This document shows, one piece after another, positions 1-6,869 of a stretch of DNA of 39,234 bases. This stretch comes from an uncultured Clostridium sp. Its GTDB lineage: Bacteria > Bacillota > Clostridia > TANB77 > CAG-508. Location of the stretch: contig CABUKD010000018.1 of the NCBI GenBank assembly GCA_902492105.1, positions 1-39,234 of the forward strand. Direction: 5' to 3'. The notes beneath the pieces are model-generated. The model was given only the letters and a program-made list of their open reading frames with translations. It was not told the origin of the DNA and did not search any database. The translations under genes were made by a program, and so were the position numbers. Every line of letters begins with the position of its first letter. The stretch's first letter is position 1.

Positions 1-322
1 GCCATAAATCATCTACTGTTACACTATCATCTAATGCTCTATTTAATGACCAATTAACTCCTACTATTCCTATTCTATCTTTATAACTTGCTATGATTTG
101 TTGTTCTTTTGCTTCATTTGCTAAATTGATTATTCCTCCATCTCCTATTGCTGTTTGAATTGTGATTCCTGCTAGGATAAGTATTACTACTATAGTTACT
201 ACCAAAGCAATTAAAGTAATACCACGTTTGTTATTTAAATACATATTATTTTTTATTTTGGTTTTACTTTTTTCTTTACTCTCTTGCTTCTTTTTGCTTA
301 TTTCTACTTGTGTTTCTTTCAT
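1..322 (-). CDS. Prepilin-like leader protein, C-terminus cut by window edge
   Basis: The reading frame begins at an ATG at 320-322 and runs leftward off the window, giving 107 codons. An AGGAGG-like site lies about 12 bases upstream. A Lys-rich N-terminus (about 35 residues) leads into 'RGITLIALVVTIV' and a hydrophobic stretch ending 'ILAGITI', followed by 'AIGDGGIINLANEAKEQQ'. This resembles the class III (type IV prepilin) leader, with cleavage expected after the Gly, but the Glu normally found at mature position 5 is Ala here. The same leader is on the gene at the right end of the window, so the two are paralogues. In gut Clostridia such leaders front varied surface proteins. The passenger domain is outside the window, so function is unknown. 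Confidence 0.85.
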   Translation of the reverse strand, partial: MKETQVEISKKKQESKEKSKTKIKNNMYLNNKRGITLIALVVTIVVILILAGITIQTAIGDGGIINLANEAKEQQIIASYKDRIGIVGVNWSLNRALDDSVTVDDLW

Positions 323-823
323 TTTTTCTTTTTATTCCTCCTTTTCCGTTTTTTCCTTTTATTTCTTTGCACACAAAATTAAGATGAATCATGCCTTTTT
401 AGGCATAATCCATCTTTCCTACTTTGATATTTTATATATAATTTGAGTATGACAAATAAAACTAAATTTTCTTTAGTTGTTGGCTTAAATATTAACTCTC
501 TCTCTCTCTCTCTCTTACTATTTCAAGCTTTTGCTGTTTCATCAGTTTTCTCCTATTCTTTTACTTTGTCTTTTTAATCTTACCATTTTTATTCTATTTT
601 TACAATTACTTTTTACTATTTTTATATTAAATTTTTATAACAATTTTATTACAAATTTATGACATAACAACATAAACATGGTATCAAAAAAGTAAAAGAA
701 AAATAATGAAAATAGCAAAGTCCAATGAAAAATTGCCATACTTTCTATTTTTTATAACTTTTTGTATATTTTTTCAGTTTTTGTTCAAAATAGTGATATA
801 AAGAAATGGAGGTGCTTGAGATT
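323..823. other. AT-rich intergenic region with a (CT)10 microsatellite
   Basis: No convincing gene lies in these 500 bases. They hold the leader hairpin listed separately and an uninterrupted (CT)10 dinucleotide run at 496-515, about 40 bases upstream of a weak candidate -35 for the prepilin-like gene. The rest is low-complexity A/T-rich sequence. Simple repeats of this length are prone to slippage, so promoter spacing or upstream contacts could vary between cells. That is inference. Confidence 0.5.
383..414 (-). promoter_or_regulatory. Leader hairpin upstream of the prepilin-like gene
   Basis: Two 13-base arms (383-395 and 402-414) enclose a 6-base loop. The two departures from perfect complementarity become G-U pairs only in the minus-strand RNA, the sense of the downstream gene. 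A possible -35 (TTGTCA, read on minus, 450-455) lies upstream, but the -10 is poor. If that promoter is real the hairpin would sit close to the 5' end of the mRNA, where such stems often protect transcripts. A short T-rich stretch follows, so an attenuator is an alternative. Confidence 0.45.
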
Positions 824-928
824 ATGTCAGAAAATCAAAATAAGCAAAATAACAAAAACAGCAAAAAGAATAACAACAATAAAAATAATAACAAAAATGA
901 AAGAAACAATAACAATGATTGCAAATAG
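824..928 (+). CDS. 34-aa Asn/Lys-rich small protein
   Basis: The ATG is preceded by a good ribosome binding site (GGAGG at 808-812, 11 bases before the start). The product is almost wholly Asn and Lys after 'MSENQNKQ' and ends 'NDCK', with one Cys two residues from the C-terminus. It is too short and low in complexity for family assignment. The A-rich composition could make this a chance ORF, but the strong ribosome binding site and the structured 30-bp hairpin immediately downstream favour a real transcribed unit. Function is unknown. Confidence 0.45.
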   Translation: MSENQNKQNNKNSKKNNNNKNNNKNERNNNNDCK

Positions 929-964
929 TTTTCTTTGTACTAAGATGTAAATAGTACAAAAATA

Positions 965-1103
965 CAAGAGGTACAAAATTAAGTGGGCATTCTTTATTAA
1001 AATCTTTTTAATAAAGTTTTATATAAACTTTATTCCCTTTCTTTTTTGTTTTTTCTTTACTTTTGTTTTCCTTAAGAGTGCCCATTTAGTTTTGTACCTC
1101 TTG
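965..1103 (+). repeat. Long inverted repeat with 30-bp arms
   Basis: Arms at 965-994 and 1074-1103 pair along all 30 positions. Twenty-seven are Watson-Crick, and the other three become G-U pairs in plus-strand RNA (they would be A-C mismatches in minus-strand RNA). The 79-base interior holds smaller A/T stems. It lies between the convergent 34-aa gene and uvrA. It may act as a large terminator, as a stable RNA, or be a remnant of a miniature mobile element. No coding potential is seen. Confidence 0.6.
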
Positions 1104-1177
1104 ATATCTTTTTAATTTAAGATATTTTATTAAGTTCTTATATTAAGAAATTTGATAAATCCACTTCGTTTTAAAAT

Positions 1178-4003
1178 TTATTTTTCCAAATATTTTTTCA
1201 AGAATTTTCCTGTATAGCTTTGTTCATTTTTCGCAATTTGTTCTGGTGAACCTACAGCAATAATTTGTCCACCTTTTTCTCCACCTTCTGGTCCTAAGTC
1301 GATAATATAATCTGCTGTTTTGATTAAATCTAAATTATGTTCAATTACTACAACGCTGTTTCCGGTATCTACTAATCTTTGCAAAATGTCTACTAATTTG
1401 TGAACATCTGCAATGTGTAAGCCAGTTGTTGGTTCGTCTAAAATGTACAATGTTTTTCCTGTTGCTTTTTTAGAAAGTTCTGTAGCCAATTTTACACGTT
1501 GTGCTTCTCCACCAGATAATGTAGTAGAAGGTTGTCCTAACTTTATATAGCCAAGCCCTACATCTGCTAAGGTTTGAATTTTATTTTTGATTCTTGGCAC
1601 ATTTTTGAAGAACTCTAAAGCTTCTTCTACTGTCATATCTAAAACATCACTAATATTTTTACCTTTATATTTTACTTCTAAAGTTTCTCTGTTATAACGT
1701 TTTCCTTTACATACTTCGCAAGGCACATAGATATCTGGTAAAAAGTGCATTTCTATTTTATGAACGCCATCTCCAGAACAAGCTTCACATCTACCACCAG
1801 TCACATTAAAGCTAAATCTACCTTTGTCATAGCCACGCATTTTAGCTTCTTGTGTACTTGCAAAAATATCACGAATAATATCAAATACTCCCGTATAAGT
1901 AGCAGGATTCGAACGAGGAGTTCTACCAATTGGAGATTGGTCGATATTAATAATTTTATCAATATTTTCTAAGCCTTTTATTTCTTTATATTTTCCTGGT
2001 CTTTCGTTAGAACCATAAATTTCTTTTGCAACAGCTTTATATAGAATTTCATCTACTAAAGTACTTTTTCCAGAACCAGAAACACCTGTAACACAAATGA
2101 ATTGACCTAATGGAAATTTAACATTAATATTTTTTAAATTATGTTCTGTAGCACCTTTTATTTCAATTGCTTTTCCGTTGGATTTTCTTCTTTTCTTTGG
2201 AACTGCAATTTGTTTTTTGCCACTTAAGTATTGTCCTGTTATAGATTCTGGAACTTGCTTAATTTCTTCTGCTGTTCCTTGTGCAATAACTCTTCCTCCA
2301 TGTACACCGGGACCTGGTCCTATATCGATAATTTGGTCTGCTGCATACATAGTGTCTTCATCATGTTCTACTACTAATACCGTATTTCCCAAATCTCTTA
2401 ATTTTCTAAGTGTTGCTAACAACCTATCATTATCTCTTTGATGTAGACCAATACTTGGTTCGTCTAAAATATATAATACACCTGTTAACCCTGAACCAAT
2501 TTGGGTTGCCAAACGAATACGTTGTGCTTCTCCTCCTGACAATGTTCCTGCTGCTCTAGATAAAGTTAAATAATCTAATCCAACATCTATTAAGAATTGT
2601 AAACGTTTATTCAATTCTTTTAAAATTTGGTCTGCAATCATTCTATCTTTATTATTTAACTCTAAAGAATTTAGAAAATCTTTTACTTTATCAATAGACA
2701 TGTCTGTTAATTCATTAATATTTTTGTCTCCTACTTTTACTGATAAACTTTCTTTTTTTAATCTTGCTCCATGGCAGGTATAGCAAGGTTTTTCGCTCAT
2801 ATATAATTCATAAAAGTCACGCATGCCTTGTGATTTTGTTTCATGATATCTTCTATCTAGTGCAGGAAGTACTCCTTCAAAAGGGGTGCTAAATTTTCTA
2901 GTTCCGGCATAAGAGGTATATTCAAAATCTATTACTTCGTCTCCTGTACCATAAAGGATTTTTTCCAAAAACCATCTAGGCAAATCTTTAATAGGAACTT
3001 TAATATCTACTCCATAATGTCTACCAATGCTTTCAAAATACATTTTAGCCATGGTGTCTCCCTTTTTCATAGTGCTTGAACCAAAGGCTTTTACCCCATC
3101 ATAAAGTGTTTTATTTTTATCTGGTATAATTAAATTTTCGTCCATAACCATTAAATAGCCAATACCTGTACAAGTTGGGCAAGCTCCAAATGGGTTATTA
3201 AAAGAAAACATCCTTGGACTTAGTTCTTCTATACTAATATTACAATCTGGGCAAGCATAATTTTGGCTAAATAAAATTTCCTTTTCTCCTGGAATATCAA
3301 TAGTAACAAGGTTGTTTGCACATTTTAAAGCTATCTCTACAGATTCAGTAAGTCTAGTCCTCATGTCTTGTTTAACCACTAATCTATCTACAATTAAATC
3401 GATATTGTGCTTTTTCTTTCGGTCAATTGTAATATCATCTGTTAGCTCATAAGTTTGTTCATCAATTCTAACACGAACAAAACCTTCTTTTTGAAAATCT
3501 TCTAAAAGTTTGGTATATTCTCCTTTTCTTCCACGAACCACTGGTGCTAGTATTTGAATTCTAGTACCTTCTGGGAAATTCATAACTTGATCTACAATTT
3601 GGTCTATTGTTTGTTTTTCAATCTTCTTACCACAGTTTGGACAATATGGCACACCAATACGAGCATATAATAAACGAATGTAATCATAGATTTCTGTAAC
3701 CGTACCTACGGTAGAACGAGGATTACGAGAAGTTGTTTTTTGGTCAATAGAAATAGCTGGAGAAAGCCCTTCTATGGATTCTACTTCTGGTTTTTCCATT
3801 AAACCCAAAAATTGCCTAGCATAAGATGATAAACTTTCTACATATCTTCTTTGCCCTTCTGCATATAAAGTATCAAATGCCAAAGAAGATTTTCCTGAAC
3901 CAGAAAGACCTGTAATAACTACTAATTTATCCCTTGGGATTTCTAAATTAATATCTTTTAAATTATGTTCTTTTGCACCTTTAATAATAATACTGTCTTG
4001 CAT
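1178..4003 (-). CDS. uvrA: Excinuclease ABC subunit A
   Basis: This is the DNA damage-recognition ATPase of nucleotide excision repair. It dimerises, loads UvrB at lesions and then dissociates. At 941 aa it is full length. Two ABC ATPase units are visible: Walker A 'GLSGSGKSS' at residues 32-40 and a second 'GVSGSGKST', each with a signature 'LSGGEAQR' followed by 'YILDEP'. Zinc modules include 'CPDC...CPTC' in the first half and 'CEACSGDG...CEVCKGKR' in the second. The ATG is preceded by AGGGGG. No uvrB or uvrC is adjacent. The promoter at 4074-4102 is close to consensus and contains a LexA-like box, so SOS induction is expected. Downstream lies the 30-bp hairpin. Confidence 0.98.
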   Translation of the reverse strand: MQDSIIIKGAKEHNLKDINLEIPRDKLVVITGLSGSGKSSLAFDTLYAEGQRRYVESLSSYARQFLGLMEKPEVESIEGLSPAISIDQKTTSRNPRSTVGTVTEIYDYIRLLYARIGVPYCPNCGKKIEKQTIDQIVDQVMNFPEGTRIQILAPVVRGRKGEYTKLLEDFQKEGFVRVRIDEQTYELTDDITIDRKKKHNIDLIVDRLVVKQDMRTRLTESVEIALKCANNLVTIDIPGEKEILFSQNYACPDCNISIEELSPRMFSFNNPFGACPTCTGIGYLMVMDENLIIPDKNKTLYDGVKAFGSSTMKKGDTMAKMYFESIGRHYGVDIKVPIKDLPRWFLEKILYGTGDEVIDFEYTSYAGTRKFSTPFEGVLPALDRRYHETKSQGMRDFYELYMSEKPCYTCHGARLKKESLSVKVGDKNINELTDMSIDKVKDFLNSLELNNKDRMIADQILKELNKRLQFLIDVGLDYLTLSRAAGTLSGGEAQRIRLATQIGSGLTGVLYILDEPSIGLHQRDNDRLLATLRKLRDLGNTVLVVEHDEDTMYAADQIIDIGPGPGVHGGRVIAQGTAEEIKQVPESITGQYLSGKKQIAVPKKRRKSNGKAIEIKGATEHNLKNINVKFPLGQFICVTGVSGSGKSTLVDEILYKAVAKEIYGSNERPGKYKEIKGLENIDKIINIDQSPIGRTPRSNPATYTGVFDIIRDIFASTQEAKMRGYDKGRFSFNVTGGRCEACSGDGVHKIEMHFLPDIYVPCEVCKGKRYNRETLEVKYKGKNISDVLDMTVEEALEFFKNVPRIKNKIQTLADVGLGYIKLGQPSTTLSGGEAQRVKLATELSKKATGKTLYILDEPTTGLHIADVHKLVDILQRLVDTGNSVVVIEHNLDLIKTADYIIDLGPEGGEKGGQIIAVGSPEQIAKNEQSYTGKFLKKYLEK

Positions 4004-4073
4004 AATTTCCCCCTATATGTTTTTTACTTATATAATATAAATTTTTTATCATCTTTTCTTTTACAACATAAAT

Positions 4074-4102
4074 ATTATAAAACATTGGTTCGGAAAAGTC
4101 AA
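4074..4102 (-). promoter_or_regulatory. uvrA promoter with embedded LexA/SOS-like box
   Basis: Read on the minus strand there is a -35 TTGACT (4097-4102), a 17-base spacer and a -10 TATAAT (4074-4079). The spacer holds CGAACCAATGTTTT (4079-4092), which matches the Gram-positive LexA/DinR consensus CGAAC-N4-GTTCG at 8 of 10 defined positions. An operator between -35 and -10 would block RNA polymerase binding. This fits the known SOS control of uvrA in Firmicutes. Confidence 0.8.
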
Positions 4103-4114
4103 GTTATTTTTCAC

Positions 4115-4143
4115 TTTACTTTTCTAAATTTCTTTGCTATAAT
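4115..4143 (+). promoter_or_regulatory. Promoter of the 117-aa orphan gene
   Basis: The -35 TTTACT (4115-4120) is followed by a 17-base spacer and a perfect -10 TATAAT (4138-4143). It is back-to-back with the uvrA promoter, only 12 bases separating the two -35 elements, so LexA bound at the uvrA box could also influence it. Confidence 0.6.
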
Positions 4144-4211
4144 ACCTATATTCCTATTTTTATTGGCTATATTATTCATTTAGCCAGAGGATTTTATTTT
4201 AGGAGGTTACT

Positions 4212-4565
4212 ATGAAAGAAAAGTTGCAACCGCGGAAAACGCTTTTAGAAGTAATATCTTTAATGAGAGTCCTTGCCGAAATTGACGGCAAGTTTCATCA
4301 GACAACTATTTTGCCATATTCTTTGGCTAAGTGGTTAGCAGATGAAGGAAAATGTGAAGTATGGTATGCGGGAAGTTCTAAATTTCATACTATTCCCAAG
4401 AATTCTTCCCAAAACTTTCTGTGGTTAGTCCTTTATGAACACCCTTATCCTGGAACCTTTAGTGAGGAGCTATATCGGTTGGCTTGTTCTAAACAGGACC
4501 GTGATTGGGCATTAAAGCTTTATTATCCCACTAGTCCTTTTTCTGGAGAAGATTGTGAAAATTAA
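4212..4565 (+). CDS. Hypothetical 117-aa protein
   Basis: I do not recognise this protein. The ATG follows a strong AGGAGG at 4201-4206. The sequence is soluble-looking, rich in aromatic residues ('FLWLVLYEHPYPGTF', 'DRDWALKLYYP') and has no signal peptide or membrane segment. It ends with two acidic residues and a Cys ('GEDCEN'). It is a complete transcription unit with its own promoter and a strong GC-rich terminator. Codon use is visibly less AT-rich than in neighbouring genes (for example CCGCGG near the start), suggesting a different history or transfer. Divergence from uvrA raises, but does not prove, a link to the damage response. Confidence 0.75.
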   Translation: MKEKLQPRKTLLEVISLMRVLAEIDGKFHQTTILPYSLAKWLADEGKCEVWYAGSSKFHTIPKNSSQNFLWLVLYEHPYPGTFSEELYRLACSKQDRDWALKLYYPTSPFSGEDCEN

Positions 4566-4586
4566 TTAAAAGTAGTCACCTAAAAC

Positions 4587-4622
4587 AAGGCGAGTTCGAA
4601 TCGAACTCGCCTTTTGTTTTTT
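4587..4622 (+). terminator. Strong GC-rich terminator, probably bidirectional
   Basis: Perfect 13-base arms (4587-4599 and 4601-4613) are followed by TTTTGTTTTTT. It lies between the convergent 117-aa gene and the L,D-transpeptidase gene and could stop both, since a T-rich run also follows on the minus strand. Confidence 0.9.
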
Positions 4623-5991
4623 AAGATGCATATACAATGATAGGAATGTTTTTGGTAATGTTTTGATACAGAGTTTTCGCAGCTTCAATAGGAAGATTCA
4701 CACACCCATGAGAACCATCTGTTTTATAAATATCCCCTCCAAAATATGCTTGCCCATTTTTATACCTCCAAGATGCGTCATGGAAGCCAATGCCACCATT
4801 AAATGGCATCCAATAAGTAACATAAGCATCATATTTGCTTAAATGAGCAGGAGATTGCTTATAGGTTAGGTAATAAATACCTGTAGGCGTTGCATAACCA
4901 GTATTCGCCATTCCAGTTACACAATCTGTTTCTAGAATACATTCACCTTCTTTATACATCCATACTTTCTGCCTAGTGAGGTCTAATTCCACATAAGTGT
5001 TACCAAGTGTATAAGCAGACGAAGTATTTGTATAAATAGGTGTTTCTTGATACTCTTTTCCTGTGCCCAGTAAAGCTTTTATATGTTCTGTTTGTGCTTT
5101 TTTATCTAAAGTAGGTCTCATGCTCCTTTGAACAGTAATTGTAATGTTTCCTAGGTAAGTAGCAGGAAATATTGTAGTAGAATTTGTTTCCTTTACTCTG
5201 TCTGCTAGTTCTTCCACAAAGTAAGGGAGATTAGAATCTACATCAATTTGATAATTTCCTTCTTTATCTTGGTAAACCCAGTCCTTCATCACACTACTAT
5301 CTAAGATAAGAACACTTCCATCACTTAGAGTAAATTGGATATTCGTGGTCAAATAGGAATTGATTTCAGCTTGCTTATCTACTAGTACAGAGTCAGTTGC
5401 TACAATAGTAGGTCTGCTACCAGTGATTTGAGTAAAATCAATAACCAAATTACCAGATTTTAGAGAGTCTGTTACTAGGCTATAGGCTTCTTCAAAGTCA
5501 ATATAATTTCCACAAACTTCGGGAACGATTTCTAATAGTCCATCTTCTCCCAATTGTAAATAAGCATTTTGTGGTTCTACCATATTTTCTTCTTGCAGCT
5601 CAGGAAGGCCCACCAAATATTCTTTTACAGTTTCCTCTTCAAAAACAAATGAATCTTCTAAAGTATAGTTTTTGCTTTCTCCTTCTTTCTGTTCGTGCAA
5701 TATTTCTTCTAAAGCTTGGGTATTTGCTAATTGTAGGTTGAACTTCTGGCTATCTACTTCATATTCTTTTCCATCTTGAAAAATAAATTGAATTTTTGCT
5801 TCGGCCATAAATTCATTAATTCTTTCCTCCGCTTTTTTTACCGACAAAAAAGAACAATCCACTCCTTGAATTACGGTACCGCGCCGGAAATGTGTACTAC
5901 GAAAAAGCATCATTCCTAAAAACAAAGCTAGTGCAAGGACAATACAAATGATTAAGCAAAAAGAACTTCTACGCCGCCTTCTTCTCATCAT
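4621..5991 (-). CDS. L,D-transpeptidase (YkuD) with N-terminal peptidoglycan-binding region
   Basis: This is a membrane-anchored enzyme expected to form 3-3 cross-links in peptidoglycan or attach proteins to it, acting outside the cell. An Arg cluster (residues 2-8) and a transmembrane segment (about 11-29) come first. A long extracellular region resembling PG_binding_4/VanW-type domains follows. The YkuD domain starts near 'VELDLTRQKVWMYKEG' and carries 'GFHDASWR' and the catalytic 'GSHGCVNLP', with Cys430. Length is 456 aa. Two adjacent ATGs exist. AGGAGG is 5 bases from the first and 8 from the second, so the start could be three bases later. A consensus promoter and a perfect leader stem precede it. 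Confidence 0.93.
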   Translation of the reverse strand: MMRRRRRRSSFCLIICIVLALALFLGMMLFRSTHFRRGTVIQGVDCSFLSVKKAEERINEFMAEAKIQFIFQDGKEYEVDSQKFNLQLANTQALEEILHEQKEGESKNYTLEDSFVFEEETVKEYLVGLPELQEENMVEPQNAYLQLGEDGLLEIVPEVCGNYIDFEEAYSLVTDSLKSGNLVIDFTQITGSRPTIVATDSVLVDKQAEINSYLTTNIQFTLSDGSVLILDSSVMKDWVYQDKEGNYQIDVDSNLPYFVEELADRVKETNSTTIFPATYLGNITITVQRSMRPTLDKKAQTEHIKALLGTGKEYQETPIYTNTSSAYTLGNTYVELDLTRQKVWMYKEGECILETDCVTGMANTGYATPTGIYYLTYKQSPAHLSKYDAYVTYWMPFNGGIGFHDASWRYKNGQAYFGGDIYKTDGSHGCVNLPIEAAKTLYQNITKNIPIIVYAS

Positions 5992-6015
5992 AATATCCTC
6001 CTAAAAATTTTACTA

Positions 6016-6037
6016 GTTAGAGTAATTTCACTCTAAC
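6016..6037 (-). promoter_or_regulatory. Leader stem-loop of the L,D-transpeptidase gene
   Basis: A perfect 8-base-pair stem (6016-6023 with 6030-6037) and 6-base loop lies between the promoter and the ribosome binding site. It starts about 15 bases after the expected transcription start. It could stabilise the mRNA or be a protein-binding operator. Nothing in the sequence decides between these. Confidence 0.5.
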
Positions 6038-6057
6038 ACAAAAGTAATGTACATCTA

Positions 6058-6086
6058 ATTATAGCACAATTTATATGTGAAGTCAA
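6058..6086 (-). promoter_or_regulatory. Sigma-A promoter of the L,D-transpeptidase gene
   Basis: On the minus strand: -35 TTGACT (6081-6086), a 17-base spacer, and a perfect -10 TATAAT (6058-6063). The leader to the ATG is about 60 bases. Confidence 0.85.
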
Positions 6087-6131
6087 AATTTTATTTTACC
6101 CACATATGTCAAAAAATTATGCGTCAAAAAT

Positions 6132-6400
6132 TGTGGATAATTGTTATTATCAATTTTTTTTACTTTGTAATCTATTTGTCATATTTTTAACTGCGAAAAT
6201 TCACTCTATTTTCACAATAATGTCCTTTTTCGTCATTTTTTGTATTTTATATTACAATCTAATTACAAAATCATTACAAATTAGCAATAATATTACATAT
6301 GGTTTACATTAGGTTTACAAAAAAACAATATCCACAGGATTGTGGATATTGTGGATAACTCTGTGAATAACTCAAAATAGGGAGATATTTCTGTGGATAA
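6132..6400. promoter_or_regulatory. Cluster of six DnaA boxes
   Basis: Three exact boxes (TGTGGATAA, the reverse of TTATCCACA) lie at 6132-6140, 6350-6358 and 6392-6400. Three 8-of-9 matches lie at 6328-6336 (opposite orientation), 6341-6349 and 6362-6370. The boxes at 6328 and 6341 form a perfect inverted repeat with a 4-base gap. The surrounding 5992-6536 region contains no gene and is highly A/T-rich. Clustering is typical of oriC or of DnaA-titrating or reactivating loci. There is no dnaA, dnaN or rpmH beside it and genes on both sides run in the same direction, so its role is unresolved. Confidence 0.75.
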
Positions 6401-6536
6401 CTTTTTTAAATTATGAGTTATTTTTTTATGGTAACTCTTTATTTATTTTTATTTGACAAAATAGCCTGTTTTGTTTTTCCAGTTATTGGTAAATATGACA
6501 AAATTTAATTTTTATGTATAAAATTGCTTGTTCCTT

Positions 6537-6821
6537 TTATAATACGAGTAATAAAATTAACAAAATTTCACATATCAAAATAGCAGGAAAGCCTATTACA
6601 AATTTAGCTTTCTGTGTTTTATGTCTAAAAATATACATACCAGCAATTCCTCCTATTTCTCCGCCCAACAATACTGGAATAAGAAGTGTATTTTCTGTAA
6701 TCCTCCATTTTCCTTTTTTAGCTTTTCTTTTGTCTAACCACATCATAAAAAATGCAATTAAATTAATAATTATTAAATAAATAATAATATTTTGAATTGA
6801 AAAAATTTCTTGTAAATTCAT
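6537..6821 (-). CDS. DUF1294 family small membrane protein
   Basis: This 94-aa protein has three or four hydrophobic segments. It carries the family pattern: 'MMWLDKRKAKKGKWRI' after the first helix, then 'LLGGEIGGIAGMYIFRHKT' and 'KFVIGFPAIL'. In larger relatives this domain follows a cold-shock domain, but here it stands alone. Its molecular role is not established. The weak upstream site (AGGAG near 6829) fits the chosen ATG. It follows the HTH-array gene by 48 bases on the same strand and could be co-transcribed with it. Confidence 0.85.
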   Translation of the reverse strand: MNLQEIFSIQNIIIYLIIINLIAFFMMWLDKRKAKKGKWRITENTLLIPVLLGGEIGGIAGMYIFRHKTQKAKFVIGFPAILICEILLILLLVL

Positions 6822-6869
6822 ATTCTTCTCCTTTGCTATATTCTCTGTAAATTTGTGTTCTTTTCTTTG

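Noticed and set aside
762..950. 62-aa plus-strand ORF
   Set aside because: It is in a different frame from the 34-aa ORF, which has the ribosome binding site. Its sequence is a frame-shifted reading of the Asn/Lys-rich codons.
6106..6312. 68-aa plus-strand ORF in the DnaA-box spacer
   Set aside because: No ribosome binding site, composition that of AT-rich spacer, and it overlaps DnaA boxes.
5992..6536. Calling this region the chromosomal origin (oriC)
   Set aside because: The DnaA boxes are real, but there is no dnaA/dnaN/rpmH neighbour, no change of coding strand across the site and no clear DnaA-trio or unwinding element. It is reported only as a DnaA-box cluster.
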